From Stenotrophomonas maltophilia (GTDB lineage: Bacteria > Pseudomonadota > Gammaproteobacteria > Xanthomonadales > Xanthomonadaceae), in contig NZ_LYVJ01000006.1 of NCBI RefSeq assembly GCF_001676385.1, forward strand, positions 1 to 64,000: a DNA stretch of 64,000 nucleotides, given 5' to 3'. Shown piece by piece: positions 37,274 through 47,100 of the stretch. Within the stretch, counting starts at the first letter, position 1. Each line of letters begins with the position of its first letter. The notes beneath the pieces are model-generated. The model was not told the DNA's origin and did no database searches. It was given only the letters and a program-made list of their open reading frames with translations. Both the position numbers and the translations under genes were made by a program.

Positions 37274-38026
37274 ATGTCCCGGCCTTCCGGCGCTCCGCCC
37301 GCCCCCAACGATTCCGCCTCGCCGTCCTGCACCACGCTGGACTGCCTGCACTGCTCGGTTCGCCACCTTGCGGTGTGCTCGGCGTTGTCGCCCGACGAAG
37401 TGCAGGCGCTGGAGCAGGTCACCGTATCGCAGCAGGTTGCGATGGGCAGCACGCTGGCGCGCACCGGTGAAGAGCGCGAGCATGTCTATACATTGACTGC
37501 CGGCGCATTGCGCCTGGTCCGCACCCTGGCGGACGGCCGCCGCCAGATCAGCGGCTTCGTGCTGCCCGGTGATTACCTGGGCCTCAGTGGCAGCGACCAC
37601 CACCGCCATGACATCGAGGCCATTGCCGATAGCCGCGTATGCCGGGTCGCGCTGCCGCAGATGAAGGCGCTGCGCGGGCGCTTCCCCCACCTGGAGCGCA
37701 AGCTGCTGCAGCGCGCCTGCCAGGAGCTGGACGCCGCGCAGGACGCCGCGCTGGCATTGGCACGCCTGCAGCCGGCCGAGAAACTGGCCGATTTCCTGCT
37801 GCGCCTGGCCGCACGCGAAGCCCGCCTCGGCGGTGAGGGCCTGCGCGTGTCACTGCCGATGGGCCGTGGTGACATCGCCGATCACCTGGGCCTGACCATG
37901 GAAACGGTCAGCCGCACCTTCACCAAGCTGCGCCAGCAGGGGCTGATCGCCCTGCCCCACCTGAACGTGGTGGAGATCCTCGACGAGGATGGACTGCGGA
38001 CACTGGCCGGTGAAGGATTGATCTGA
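37274..38026 (+). CDS. FNR-like CRP-family regulator
   Basis: A 250-residue CRP/FNR-family regulator. Cys19, Cys24, Cys27 and Cys35 at the N terminus and Cys123 in the beta-roll match the pattern that holds a [4Fe-4S] cluster in E. coli FNR (Cys20, 23, 29, 122). The C-terminal helix-turn-helix [20 protein letters not shown] has the E..SR recognition residues of FNR, which read TTGAT half-sites. An oxygen-sensing role is expected. It is a single gene, divergent from hisS, ending before a GTAG repeat cluster. The extra Cys19 is unusual. Confidence 0.87.
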   Translation: MSRPSGAPPAPNDSASPSCTTLDCLHCSVRHLAVCSALSPDEVQALEQVTVSQQVAMGSTLARTGEEREHVYTLTAGALRLVRTLADGRRQISGFVLPGDYLGLSGSDHHRHDIEAIADSRVCRVALPQMKALRGRFPHLERKLLQRACQELDAAQDAALALARLQPAEKLADFLLRLAAREARLGGEGLRVSLPMGRGDIADHLGLTMETVSRTFTKLRQQGLIALPHLNVVEILDEDGLRTLAGEGLI

Positions 38027-38033
38027 GCAACGC

Positions 38034-38056
38034 CGCCGGGCATGGCCCGGCGCTAC
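38034..38056 (-). repeat. GTAG (SMAG-type) hairpin repeat
   Basis: Minus-strand GTAGCGCCGGGCCATGCC with matching closing arm, 7 bases after the FNR-like gene; may end its transcript. Confidence 0.65.
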
Positions 38057-38101
38057 TGTTTGCCGCATCCTTCAGCTCCACGCCATGCGCGAGTGCCTTC
38101 T

Positions 38102-38169
38102 GTAGCGTCGAGCCATGCTCGACTCATCGCGCCGTTCGCATACAGCAGCCGAGCATGGCTCGGCTCTAC
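38102..38169. repeat. paired GTAG (SMAG-type) hairpin repeats
   Basis: GTAGCGTCGAGCCATGCTCGA and an inverted partner ending CTCGGCTCTAC, between the convergent ends of the FNR-like gene and thrC. The two members have different stems (TCGAGC and CCGAGC). Confidence 0.75.
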
Positions 38170-38204
38170 ACCAGAACCAACGGGCCACGCCCGACCGTCC
38201 TCCA

Positions 38205-39491
38205 TCAGCGCAGCAATACCTCACGCAACGCTGCATAGTCGGCCTTCAACGGCTCGGCATGCGCCGGTCGTTGCAGCAATGCGTCCAACGCTGGCGGCAC
38301 CGCGACCGGTCCACCGATCAACGGCTCGACCACCGCCTCGAACTTGGCTGGGTGCGCAGTGGCCACCACCGCCCAGTCGCCCTTGGCGCCGCGCGCACGC
38401 AGGTCCTGCAGCACCTTCACTGCCGTCGCCGTGTGCGGGCAGAACACCTCACCGCTGCTGGCATGCGCGGCGGCAATGGTGGCCCGGATGGTCACGTCAT
38501 CCACCGCAAACGCCCGGAAGGCAGCACGCAGTTCGGCATCGTCGCCCTGGTAGAGCCAGCGCAGGCGCTCGAAGTTGCTGGGCGCGCCCACATCCATGGC
38601 ATTGGCCACGGTCGCCACGCTGGCCTGCGGGTGGTACTCGCCACCGTTGAAGTACGCCGGCAATACGGCGTTGGCATTGGTGGCAAGCACGATCTGCCCG
38701 ATCGGCACGCCCAGCGCGCGCGCCAGCACTGCGGCCATTGCGTTGCCCAGGTTGCCGGTCGGCACCACCAGGTTGAGCCGGCGACGCGTTCCAGCCTGAT
38801 GGGTCAACGCCGCATGTGCGTAGTAACTCATCTGCGGCAGCAGGCGGCCCAGGCTGATGCTGTTGGCCGAGCTCAGCGGCACCTCCGCCTGGAGATCTCG
38901 GTCGGCCAGCGCCTGCTTGACCATCGCCTGGCAATCGTCGAACGCACCAGCCACGCGCAGCGCCTGGATGTTGTCGCCGAAGCAGCCAAGCTGGTGGGCC
39001 TGGCGCGGCGACACGCGGCCATCCGGATACAGCACCACCACGCGCACGCCGGGCTGGCGATGGAACGCTGCCGCCACGGCGGCGCCGGTATCGCCGGAGG
39101 TGGCGACAACGATCGTCAGATCGCGATCCTTGCTGGCCTGCAACCGCGACAGCGTTCCGGCCAGGAAGCGCGCACCAATGTCCTTGAACGCCGCGGTGGG
39201 CCCGTGGAACAGCTCCAGCACATGGTCACCATCACCGAGCGGACGCAGCGGCACCGGGAAGTCGAAGGCCTCGCGGCAGATTGACGGCAGCGCCGCCTCC
39301 AGTGCATCACCGGCGAAGAACGGTGCGAGCAGATCGACGGCGGTATCGGCCAGGGTCGCACCAGGCAGCAGTTCACGCGCTGCCGGCAGCACCTGGGGCA
39401 CGTACAGGCCGCCATCCGGTGCCAATCCGGCGGCGATCGCCGCACTGAGGCCGACGGCCGGACCCTGGCCACGGGTGGAAACGAATTGCAT
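38205..39491 (-). CDS. thrC: threonine synthase
   Basis: A 428-residue PLP enzyme (fold type II). It makes threonine from O-phosphohomoserine. The PLP Lys is in HGPTAAFKDIGARF and the phosphate-binding glycine loop is VPTGNLGNAMAA, with TSGDTGAAVAA for substrate phosphate. I take the ATG at 39491 (MQFVSTRG), the conserved family start; a GTG at 39527 that overlaps the thrB stop is in frame and would add 12 residues with better translational coupling. It is the last gene of thrA-thrB-thrC. Confidence 0.93.
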   Translation of the reverse strand: MQFVSTRGQGPAVGLSAAIAAGLAPDGGLYVPQVLPAARELLPGATLADTAVDLLAPFFAGDALEAALPSICREAFDFPVPLRPLGDGDHVLELFHGPTAAFKDIGARFLAGTLSRLQASKDRDLTIVVATSGDTGAAVAAAFHRQPGVRVVVLYPDGRVSPRQAHQLGCFGDNIQALRVAGAFDDCQAMVKQALADRDLQAEVPLSSANSISLGRLLPQMSYYAHAALTHQAGTRRRLNLVVPTGNLGNAMAAVLARALGVPIGQIVLATNANAVLPAYFNGGEYHPQASVATVANAMDVGAPSNFERLRWLYQGDDAELRAAFRAFAVDDVTIRATIAAAHASSGEVFCPHTATAVKVLQDLRARGAKGDWAVVATAHPAKFEAVVEPLIGGPVAVPPALDALLQRPAHAEPLKADYAALREVLLR

Positions 39492-39520
39492 GGGTTCGGT
39501 ATCCAAAGAAGGGGAAGGGT

Positions 39521-40435
39521 TCAGCACAGCCTGGCTCCCGGTGCATCCAGCGGTGACACCCAGGCATCACTGCCGAAGCCGGCGGCCGCGAACGCCGCCT
39601 GCACTGGCCCGGCGGCGGCATGGGCCTGGTCGGCGTCTTCGAACCAGGCGAACACGCTCGGACCGGCACCGGAGATGCCCGCCCCCATCGCGTTGGCCGA
39701 CAACGCCGCGTTACGGGCCGCGGCAAAGCCAGCAATGAGGCCGGCCCGTCGCGGTTCGACCAGTACGTCACGCAGGCCAGCCCGTACCAGCCCGGCGTCA
39801 CTGCGGTGGCAACCGCTGAGTACCAGCGCAAGATTCGCGCTCTGAGCAACGAACTCACCCAACGCATAGCTGCCCTGCAGCGCCTGGCGTGCGCGGCGCG
39901 TTTCCAGCACCGCGTGTGGATGCACCACAAGGCTGTGCCAATTGGCCGGCACCGGCACCGGCAGCAGGCGGTCAGCCGTGCACAGCGCCAGCCCGCCCAG
40001 CAGCAGCGGTCCCACGTTGTCACCGTGGCGGCCGCCACTGGCCACCGCCTCGCCATCCAGCGCATGCGGATAAAGCGCTTCGCGCGATAGCGGCGCATCC
40101 AGCAGCGCATTGGCGGCAACCAGCGCGGCGACGCACGACGCCGCCGAACCTCCCATGCCGGAGCCGAACGGGATGCCCTTGTCGATCTCCACGGCGAAGC
40201 CGAACGCCAGGCCCAGGCCTTCGCGCAGCGAGATCAACGCGGCGCCCGCCGTGTTGCCCGCCGCGTCCAGCGGCAGCTCGACCGCGATGCCCCGGATCGC
40301 CTCGATGCGCACGACGGGTTCGTCCAGGCGGCGTACGCTGACCGTATCGCCGATGCCTGCAATGGCATGGCCAAGAATGTCGAAACCCACTGCGACGTTG
40401 GCCACTGAAGCGGGCGCGAATGCACGTGCGATCAC
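39521..40435 (-). CDS. thrB: homoserine kinase
   Basis: A 304-residue GHMP kinase. It phosphorylates homoserine with ATP. The GHMP ATP-binding motif is [18 protein letters not shown], and the C-terminal motif [12 protein letters not shown] closes the site. The N terminus [20 protein letters not shown] is typical of ThrB. It overlaps thrA by 4 bases and comes just before thrC. Confidence 0.95.
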   Translation of the reverse strand: MIARAFAPASVANVAVGFDILGHAIAGIGDTVSVRRLDEPVVRIEAIRGIAVELPLDAAGNTAGAALISLREGLGLAFGFAVEIDKGIPFGSGMGGSAASCVAALVAANALLDAPLSREALYPHALDGEAVASGGRHGDNVGPLLLGGLALCTADRLLPVPVPANWHSLVVHPHAVLETRRARQALQGSYALGEFVAQSANLALVLSGCHRSDAGLVRAGLRDVLVEPRRAGLIAGFAAARNAALSANAMGAGISGAGPSVFAWFEDADQAHAAAGPVQAAFAAAGFGSDAWVSPLDAPGARLC

Positions 40436-42936
40436 AGGCGCGCTCCCTCGCCCGCAGCGACGCGCAGCAGATCGGCGAACACACCGGCCGCAGTGACTTC
40501 AGGACCGGCGCCCGGCCCCTGCACCACCAGCGGGTTGTCACAGTAACGGCGGGTGCGGAACTGCACCACGTTGTCGGTCAGCCGCAGGTTGGCGAAGGCA
40601 TGGTCGCCCGGCAGTTCCTGCAGGCCCACCGAGGCGCCACCGGCGCCCAGCCGCGCCACATAGCGCAGCACGGCGCCACGCGCCCGCGCGCCTTGCAGGC
40701 GCTGCAGCAGGCCGGCATCGGACTCACCCAGCCGCGCCATGAAGTCGTCCACGCTGCCTTCGCGCAGCAGCGCCGGCACCAGGCTTTCCACCTCAACCTG
40801 CTCCAGGCTGAGCGCATGCCCAGCCTCGCGTGCCAGGATCACCAGCTTGCGCGCCACGTCCACACCGGAAAGATCATCGCGCGGGTCCGGCTCGGTGTAG
40901 CCCATCGACCGCGCCTGCGCAACCAGCGCCGAGAACGGCTGGCTGCCGTCGAAGCGGTTGAACAGCCAGGCCAGCGTGCCGGAGAAGATGCCTTCGATGG
41001 CCAGCACCTCGTCACCGGTATCCACCAGGTCACGCAGCGTGGTGATCACCGGCAGCCCCGCGCCGACCGTGGCCTCGTAGCGGAAGCGTGCGCCGCTGGC
41101 CGCCGCGGCGGCGCGGATGCGCTGGTAGCGCGGCAGCGGTCCGGCACCGGCCTGCTTGTTCGGGGTGACCACATGGATGCCGGCAGCCAACCAGCCCTCG
41201 TAGCGCTCGGCGACCTCAGCGCTGCCGCTGCAGTCGATCACCACTGCATGCGGCAGGTGCGCGGCCAGCAGGTGTTCGGTGAAGCGGTCCAGATCGCTGG
41301 GCTCGCCCGCCTGCTGCAGTGCTTCCCGCCAGTCCGCATGCAGCCCGTCGGCGTCCAGCCGCATGCGCGTGCGCGAGGCCAGTGCGCGAAGGCGCAGATC
41401 CACATTGGCCTTGGCCAGCAGATGCGGGCGCGCCGCAAGCAACTGGTCCAGCAGCGCCGCACCCACGTTGCCCGGCCCGATCACACCCACCGCGAAGGTC
41501 TGCGGCGACAGCCAGAAACCGGCATGCGCGGCGCGCAGGGCGCGGGTGGCATCGGCACTGTCCACCGCCACCGAAATGTTGCGTTCGGAAGAGCCCTGCG
41601 CGATCGCCAGGATGTTCACCTGCGCACGGCCCAGGGCCTCGAACAGGCGTGCCGCTACGCCGGGCTGGCCCGCCATGCCATCGCCCACCGCGGCCAGCAC
41701 GCTGACGCCCTCGCTGACCTGCACGCGCTGCACCTGGCCCACCGACAGCTCGTGCGCGAACGCATGCAGCAGGGCCTCACGGCCACGGGTGGCTTCGGCG
41801 GCGCGCACCACGCAGCAGATCGAATGCTCCGACGAGCCCTGCGAGATCATCACCACCGACACCTGCGCCTGGCGCAGCGCGGCGAACACACGCTCTGCCG
41901 TACCCGGCACACCGATCAGGCCGGTACCTTCCAGGTTCAGCAGGGCCAATCCGGGGCTCAGGGTCAGACCCTTCACCGGTCCCCGCGGCGAGCGCTCGGC
42001 ACTGATGCGCGTACCCGGATGCGCGGGCTGGAAGGTGTTGCGGATGAAGATCGGCAGGCCGAGGCGGATCGCTGGCGACATCGTCTGCGGGTGCACCACC
42101 TTGGCACCGAAATAGGCCAGCTCGCAGGCTTCGTCATAGCTCAGCGACTCCAGCTGCACCGCCTCGGGCACCAGTCGCGGGTCGGCCGACAGCACGCCGT
42201 CGACATCGGTCCAGATGTGCAGTTCATCGGCATTGAACAGCGCGGCGAAGATCGCACCGGAATAGTCGCTGCCGTTGCGGCCGAGGGTGGTGACGCGGTC
42301 ATGACGATCACGCGCGACGAAACCCGTGGCCACCACGCGCGGCTGGGGATGCTGCAGGCGCCACTTGGCCAGGCGCTCGGCGCTGGCTTCCCAGTCGACA
42401 TCGACGCCCAGCTCGCCATGCCCGACCACCAGCACGTCGCGCGCGTCGAGCACCGCACAATCCTCGCCCAACGCGCGCAGGTGGGTGCCAAGCAGCTGCG
42501 CGGAGAACACCTCGCCCAGGCCCTGCACGCGGTCGAGCACCTCGCGCGGCAGTTCGCCGATCACCGCCAGCGCCGCCAGCACTTCGGCCAGCTGGTCGAA
42601 ACGCGCGTCGATCCATTCGACAGTGTCGCCCACCTGCTCGCCCAGCAGCGCCACGGCGGCGCCGCGATGACGCGCGCGCAGGGCATGCCAGGCCTCGCGC
42701 CAGCCTTCATCACCCGTGGCCGCCAGCTGGGCCAACTCGATCAGCGCGTCGGTCACGCCCTTCATCGCGGAGACGACGGTGACCTGCAGTGACTCGGGGC
42801 GGGCCAGCAGCAGGCCGGCAACGTGGCGATAGCGTTCGGCATCGGCCACCGAAGTGCCACCGAACTTGTGCACGACGGTGGAGGGTGCGGCCAGATCGGC
42901 CGGAGCAACGGGATGGGCGGGGGCTTGGGAAGGCAT
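40432..42936 (-). CDS. thrA: bifunctional aspartokinase / homoserine dehydrogenase I
   Basis: An 834-residue fusion for two steps from aspartate to homoserine. The kinase part (about 1-285) begins [15 protein letters not shown] and contains [16 protein letters not shown]. Two ACT-type domains (about 310-460) should bind threonine. The dehydrogenase (about 465-834) has the NAD(P) motif [14 protein letters not shown] and the [10 protein letters not shown] and [12 protein letters not shown] catalytic segments. Expression should be set by the leader peptide at 43021-43155. Confidence 0.96.
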   Translation of the reverse strand: MPSQAPAHPVAPADLAAPSTVVHKFGGTSVADAERYRHVAGLLLARPESLQVTVVSAMKGVTDALIELAQLAATGDEGWREAWHALRARHRGAAVALLGEQVGDTVEWIDARFDQLAEVLAALAVIGELPREVLDRVQGLGEVFSAQLLGTHLRALGEDCAVLDARDVLVVGHGELGVDVDWEASAERLAKWRLQHPQPRVVATGFVARDRHDRVTTLGRNGSDYSGAIFAALFNADELHIWTDVDGVLSADPRLVPEAVQLESLSYDEACELAYFGAKVVHPQTMSPAIRLGLPIFIRNTFQPAHPGTRISAERSPRGPVKGLTLSPGLALLNLEGTGLIGVPGTAERVFAALRQAQVSVVMISQGSSEHSICCVVRAAEATRGREALLHAFAHELSVGQVQRVQVSEGVSVLAAVGDGMAGQPGVAARLFEALGRAQVNILAIAQGSSERNISVAVDSADATRALRAAHAGFWLSPQTFAVGVIGPGNVGAALLDQLLAARPHLLAKANVDLRLRALASRTRMRLDADGLHADWREALQQAGEPSDLDRFTEHLLAAHLPHAVVIDCSGSAEVAERYEGWLAAGIHVVTPNKQAGAGPLPRYQRIRAAAAASGARFRYEATVGAGLPVITTLRDLVDTGDEVLAIEGIFSGTLAWLFNRFDGSQPFSALVAQARSMGYTEPDPRDDLSGVDVARKLVILAREAGHALSLEQVEVESLVPALLREGSVDDFMARLGESDAGLLQRLQGARARGAVLRYVARLGAGGASVGLQELPGDHAFANLRLTDNVVQFRTRRYCDNPLVVQGPGAGPEVTAAGVFADLLRVAAGEGARL

Positions 42937-42980
42937 GCAGACCTCGGCAGGAGGCCCCGTCGCATGCAGGTGTCGAGTTT

Positions 42981-43004
42981 CCCCGCCACCTGGATGGTGC
43001 GGGG
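42981..43004 (-). promoter_or_regulatory. candidate thr attenuator hairpin
   Basis: CCCCG(C)CACC pairs with GGTGCGGGG around a 5-base loop, between the leader stop and thrA. On the minus strand GGCCCGTCG (inside the leader end) can also pair with CGACGGGGCC (about 42953-42962), so two exclusive folds exist. No U-tract follows the hairpin, so a classic terminator is not proven. Confidence 0.5.
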
Positions 43005-43020
43005 CCGTGGTTTTCGGGAG

Positions 43021-43155
43021 TTACACGAAGACGACGGGCCGCACCAGGGCAGTGGTGACGGTGGTGGTGGTAATGGTGGTGATCGCGACCGGCGCAGTCG
43101 AACGGCCCGCGGAGGCGGGGGCGATCAGGCTGTCGTAGGTGGCGTCAAAGACCAT
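43021..43155 (-). CDS. thrL: thr operon leader peptide
   Basis: A 44-residue peptide on the minus strand, too short for standard gene callers. Residues 25-36 read ITTITTTTVTTA: nine Thr codons and two Ile codons, nearly all ACC and ATC/ATT. This matches the role of the E. coli thr leader, where ribosome stalling at Thr/Ile codons controls attenuation of thrABC. It ends 84 bases before thrA. The ATG has no Shine-Dalgarno and lies about 9 bases after the -10, so the transcript may be almost leaderless. The peptide is clearly in the right place; the attenuation mechanism is inferred. Confidence 0.85.
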   Translation of the reverse strand: MVFDATYDSLIAPASAGRSTAPVAITTITTTTVTTALVRPVVFV

Positions 43156-43164
43156 GCCGCACAG

Positions 43165-43192
43165 AAAACACCGTGCAGCTGGGCGCTGTCAA
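43165..43192 (-). promoter_or_regulatory. promoter of the thr operon
   Basis: -35 TTGACA (43187-43192, perfect consensus), 16-base spacer, -10 TGTTTT (43165-43170), with the leader ATG at 43155. Confidence 0.65.
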
Positions 43193-43294
43193 GTGCTGCA
43201 CTGCAAAAAATCTGCTGCGACGATCATCGGCCAACGTGCCGGCATTTGGTTGCAACTGAGACAAAGCGTCCATCAGCGTGCTTGACGACGCCAT

Positions 43295-44245
43295 TCAACC
43301 GGCATGTTCGGCGATCGCCCGGGGCGCGCGGTGGGCGTGCGCGCACAACATCACGCCAGCCACCAGGCACACGATTGCCAGCGCTTCTGCCAGGGTCGGC
43401 CAGCGCCGCTGCCAGGCGAACGCATACAACAGCGCAAACAAGGTCTCGAACACGATCATCTGCCCGGTCAGGGTCAGCGGCAGCAGGCGGCTGGCGCGGT
43501 TCCAGAACGCGTTGCCGAGGATCGAGGCCACCACTGCCACGCCAGCACTGATCGCCCAGAAACCGCTCCATTGCGCGGCCGTGTGGTTGCCGGCACGGCC
43601 GATGAAGGCCATGGGCACCAGCAGCAGGGCCAGCCCACCGGTGGTGACGCCGGTCAGCAACGACCAGTCGTGGCTGGACAGATCCGGCCGGCGCGCCAGC
43701 CAGCGGCTGTTGCCGATCGAGTACAGCGCCCACGAGAACAGCGCACCGAACGCGCACAGCAGGCCGATCAGGCGTTGCCGCCACGGCGTTGCAAGGTGCT
43801 CGGACATCAGGGCTTCCCAGCCGACCAGCGCCACGCCAAGCACGCACAGGCCGAGCGCGGGCAGCAGCCGCTTCAGCGGCACCGCGCCCCGCTCGCGCAC
43901 GCCGGCCAAAGTCACTACCACCGGGATCAGGCCGACGATCAGCGACGCCGCCGCACCACCGGCCCACTGCACCGCCGTGGCCAGCAGCAGGAAGTACACC
44001 AGGTTGCCGGCCAGGCTCAGCCACAGCAGGCCGAACCATTCGGCGCGGCCCAGCCGCGGTGCCAGCCGCTTCCAGCGCGGCAAGAGCAAGGCTACGGCAA
44101 TAAGGCCGTAGACCAGGTAGCGGCCGGCGGACAGTTGCAGGGCGTTGAACGACTGCAGCACGGCGGGGGCGAGAAAGACCACGCCCCACAGCGCACCGGC
44201 GGCAACGCCATTGGCGATGCCCAGGGCCATCGGGTTGTTGCGCAT
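43295..44245 (-). CDS. EamA-family transporter (DMT superfamily)
   Basis: A 316-residue inner-membrane protein with ten predicted hydrophobic segments in two EamA repeats (about residues 8-140 and 160-300). Family members export amino acids or other small metabolites; the substrate is not known here. It follows an AraC-type regulator gene on the same strand, with a GTAG repeat pair between them, and that regulator may control it. Its position beside the thr operon is suggestive of amino-acid efflux but no more. Confidence 0.82.
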   Translation of the reverse strand: MRNNPMALGIANGVAAGALWGVVFLAPAVLQSFNALQLSAGRYLVYGLIAVALLLPRWKRLAPRLGRAEWFGLLWLSLAGNLVYFLLLATAVQWAGGAAASLIVGLIPVVVTLAGVRERGAVPLKRLLPALGLCVLGVALVGWEALMSEHLATPWRQRLIGLLCAFGALFSWALYSIGNSRWLARRPDLSSHDWSLLTGVTTGGLALLLVPMAFIGRAGNHTAAQWSGFWAISAGVAVVASILGNAFWNRASRLLPLTLTGQMIVFETLFALLYAFAWQRRWPTLAEALAIVCLVAGVMLCAHAHRAPRAIAEHAG

Positions 44246-44334
44246 TCGGGTTCTTCGGGGGAAGAGAACGGGCTGCGCAGTGTAAGCGCTGGCCAGCGGG
44301 CGCTCTTGACCGAGGCTATTGCCTTGTCATCTCT

Positions 44335-44409
44335 GTAGAGCCGAGCCAATGCTCGGCTGCGATTGGCCGCTGTGCAGATAAGGGCAGCCGAGCATCGGCT
44401 CGGCGCTAC
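44335..44409. repeat. paired GTAG (SMAG-type) hairpin repeats
   Basis: GTAGAGCCGAGCCAATGCTCGG and an inverted partner ending CTCGGCGCTAC, between the AraC-type gene and the EamA gene. Confidence 0.75.
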
Positions 44410-44412
44410 AGG

Positions 44413-45108
44413 TCAGGCGGCCCCGCGGCGCCATGCGGCGGGGGTCTGACCACATTCGCGGCGCAGCGCGCGGGTCAGTGCGCTCTGCTCGGAGTAGCCT
44501 GCGGCCAGTGCAATGTCACTGATGGGCGCGGAGCTGGTACGCAACCGGTGCTTGGCCCAGCGCAGCCGGCAGGCACTGAGCCAGGCCTGCGGGCTGAGCC
44601 CGAACTCCCGCCGGAACAACGCGTGCAACCGGCTCTCACTGACCCCCACAAAGGCGGCCATGCGCGCCACCGGCCACGCCTGGCCCGGATCGGCCTGCAC
44701 CTCCGCACACAGTCCCTGCATGCGCGCGCCGCTGCCGGCAGGGGCGAATACCTGCAGCAACTGCGGCAGCAGCGGTGGCACCGCTTGCCCTGCGCTCATC
44801 CCGGAAAGGCGTCGGCGCAGCGCCAGCGGCAGGTGCAGCCAGCGCTGCCTGCGCAGGTGCTCCTGGGTGTTGTCGTCAAGCACGCCGGGAAAACAATCGA
44901 CGATCACGAAACCGTTCGCGCCCTCGGCCATCTGGTCATGTGCCTCGCCGGCCGCCACGAAGGCGCCCTGCAGCAGGTCCAGGCGCCCGCCCCGGCCTTC
45001 CATCTCGAACTGCAGTTCGCCCAGCACCGGCAGCACCCACTGTGCATAGTCGTGGCGGTCAAGGCCAGTGGCCTGTCCGTAATGCCGCAGGTGGAAGATG
45101 GCGCCCAT
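44413..45108 (-). CDS. AraC-family regulator
   Basis: A 231-residue AraC/XylS-type transcription factor. The N-terminal cupin-like part (about residues 1-95) would bind an effector. The C-terminal DNA-binding domain (about 135-231) shows both helix-turn-helix units (MAAFVGVSESRLHALFRREF and ISDIALAAGYSEQSALTRAL). The EamA transporter is the next gene downstream and the likely target. The stop lies 3 bases past the GTAG repeat pair. Confidence 0.85.
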   Translation of the reverse strand: MGAIFHLRHYGQATGLDRHDYAQWVLPVLGELQFEMEGRGGRLDLLQGAFVAAGEAHDQMAEGANGFVIVDCFPGVLDDNTQEHLRRQRWLHLPLALRRRLSGMSAGQAVPPLLPQLLQVFAPAGSGARMQGLCAEVQADPGQAWPVARMAAFVGVSESRLHALFRREFGLSPQAWLSACRLRWAKHRLRTSSAPISDIALAAGYSEQSALTRALRRECGQTPAAWRRGAA

Positions 45109-45188
45109 TGCGGAAGTGTGCGCGTGCCGCTCCGGCCGTGCAAACCGCTGCTATAGTCGACCCGTCAACCACGCAGGGAGTGCAGGTT

Positions 45189-45968
45189 ATGACATACCAA
45201 CACGTGTTCGCGGTGCTGGCCGCCGGGCTGGGCCTGGCACTTGCCGCAACAGCCTCGGCGCAGGAACCCATGCCGCCGGCACCGCACTGCATGGCGGCGG
45301 CCGGTGTGCAGGAAGTGGAACAGGCATCGCCGCGTGCGATCGCACTGCGCGCCGCCTCCGGGCAGGCCTATCGGATCGACTTCAGTGAAGACTGCCCCGG
45401 CGTTCGCGATGCCACCACACTGAAACTGGAGGTGCCGGGCGGCTGGGCCTGCGGGCGTCCCAGCGAGCGCGTCGTGGTCGATGGCCGCCGCTGCACGGTC
45501 AGCGCGGTCACGCCGATGGAAGACCGCGACTACGCCAGCGTGGCCCGTGACAGCGATCGCCTGCGCACCGCCACCCTGCCTTCCCTCACCATCCGCGAAC
45601 GCAGGGACATCCGTCGCAGCTTCGGCGGCTCACCGTCGTACTGCTTCGCCACCCGCAACGTGCGCGCGTGGTCGTCCGATCCGCAGGGCATGCTGGTGGA
45701 GACCCATCCGCGCCGCAATGGCGGCCATCGCTATTACCGCGTCGAACTGGGCAGCCACTGCCGCCAGCTCGACCGTGCGCCGGAGTTGAGCTTCCACTCT
45801 GGCCTGCAGAACGGCCTGATCTGCGGCAACCCGGGCGACCGCGTGATCACTGCCGGGTTCGACGAGCGTGACCTGCGCAATGACGCCCTGGCCCCGCTGC
45901 CGCAGTACACCCGCGGCAGCTGCCGGATCCAGGCGGTCTACCCCGCCTCGCGCCAGGCATCGAACTAG
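45189..45968 (+). CDS. secreted protein with duplicated Cys-paired domain, DUF6491-like
   Basis: A 259-residue secreted protein. A signal peptide (VLAAGLGLALAATASAQ) precedes two similar halves: about residues 34-112 (CMAAAGVQEV ... CPGVRD ... CGRP ... RCTVSAV) and about 160-255 (CFATRNVRAW ... CRQLDR ... CGNPGDRVI ... CRIQAVYP). Each has four Cys at similar spacing, so the gene looks like an internal duplication of a domain resembling DUF6491. Function unknown; periplasmic. Its TAG and the TAG of the next gene share the palindrome CTAG at 45965-45968. Confidence 0.78.
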   Translation: MTYQHVFAVLAAGLGLALAATASAQEPMPPAPHCMAAAGVQEVEQASPRAIALRAASGQAYRIDFSEDCPGVRDATTLKLEVPGGWACGRPSERVVVDGRRCTVSAVTPMEDRDYASVARDSDRLRTATLPSLTIRERRDIRRSFGGSPSYCFATRNVRAWSSDPQGMLVETHPRRNGGHRYYRVELGSHCRQLDRAPELSFHSGLQNGLICGNPGDRVITAGFDERDLRNDALAPLPQYTRGSCRIQAVYPASRQASN

Positions 45969-47017
45969 CTGTCAACGCCGAGGAAGGCGAACGGCGCGCC
46001 GGGCACGAAGTGGCCCAGTGCATCGCCGGCGAAGGTATTGCGCTGGTCCGGCCCGAGGTCGAGCTTGAGCACCTTGCCACCGAAATCGACCTTGTTCAGA
46101 TCGACCCAGAAGGTATTGGGGGTCAGCGCCGATTCGAAGAAATACAACCGTCGCTTGTGGTCGGCCACCGTGCGCCAGCGCGTGGACGAAATATTCGGCT
46201 CACCCGGCGTGGTGATGCCGTAGGGCACCGAGGCGTTGCGGATCACGCTGAACACGCTGGCCAGCGCCACCACCGGGTCTTCGGCCTTGGGAATGGCGTT
46301 GATGTAGAACGAGGCCCGCGCAAAACGGTCGGCAGAGCGGTTGGTGCCCGGCAGCATCACCGTGCCACCGATCTGCTGCCAATAGCTGTTGAGTGCCAGC
46401 TGCTGCTCGAAGATCGGCGAATTGGTCATCACCTGATAACGGCGATCATGGTGGATTACCTGGCGGCCACCGATGTACTCGACGATGGCGCTGTCGCCGG
46501 TCGCGTCCGACAGCGACAGATGCAACGTTGCCTGGCGGTCCTCGCCAGGCACCTTGTCGGTGACGATCGAATACGGTTCGCGCTGCAGCGCGGCGACCGC
46601 CTCCTCCACCGTAGCGAAGTTGTCGAGCACATACTGTGCCCACAATGAAATCGCCAGCCCCGGCTTGTTGCCCCGCTGCCGTGGGTACTCCGACTCCACC
46701 AGCCACAACAGGTTGGCGACCAGGCCCTTTTCGTTCATTCCATCGGTGGTCGACACATCGTAGCCGGTCGCCACCACGCTGCCGTAGCGCGCGGTCCATG
46801 CCAACGATTTCGGTCCTGCCTGGCCGGTACGTGCGATGCCACGCGGCAACACGTAGAGGTTGGTCGCCACATCGACCTTCCAGTCCATCGAACGCGCCGT
46901 GATCACATCGCCGTTGTCGCCCAGGTACACCGCCCGCGTGCAGGCCAGCGCCGGCGCGGTCACGGCCGCCAGTGCCACCGCCAGCGTGGCTCGTGCCGTC
47001 CACCTCAATGCTGCCAT
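45965..47017 (-). CDS. choloylglycine hydrolase-family (linear amide C-N) hydrolase, exported
   Basis: A 350-residue Ntn-hydrolase of the choloylglycine hydrolase/penicillin V acylase family. A signal peptide ends at ALA and the next residue is Cys26 (CTRAVYLG), so removal of the signal would expose the catalytic N-terminal Cys. ITARSMDWKVD and the Asn-rich GMNEKGLVANLLW segment are family marks. In Gram-negative bacteria such enzymes may act on penicillin V, N-acyl-homoserine lactones or bile salts; which applies is not visible. AAAGGAG precedes the start. Confidence 0.87.
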   Translation of the reverse strand: MAALRWTARATLAVALAAVTAPALACTRAVYLGDNGDVITARSMDWKVDVATNLYVLPRGIARTGQAGPKSLAWTARYGSVVATGYDVSTTDGMNEKGLVANLLWLVESEYPRQRGNKPGLAISLWAQYVLDNFATVEEAVAALQREPYSIVTDKVPGEDRQATLHLSLSDATGDSAIVEYIGGRQVIHHDRRYQVMTNSPIFEQQLALNSYWQQIGGTVMLPGTNRSADRFARASFYINAIPKAEDPVVALASVFSVIRNASVPYGITTPGEPNISSTRWRTVADHKRRLYFFESALTPNTFWVDLNKVDFGGKVLKLDLGPDQRNTFAGDALGHFVPGAPFAFLGVDS

Positions 47018-47100
47018 GTCGTTACGCTCCTTTCCCCGTGATCCGTGGATGAGAGCGCATCCCGGGTGACACAGCAGTGAAGCCTTGCCCGCGCCCGGGC

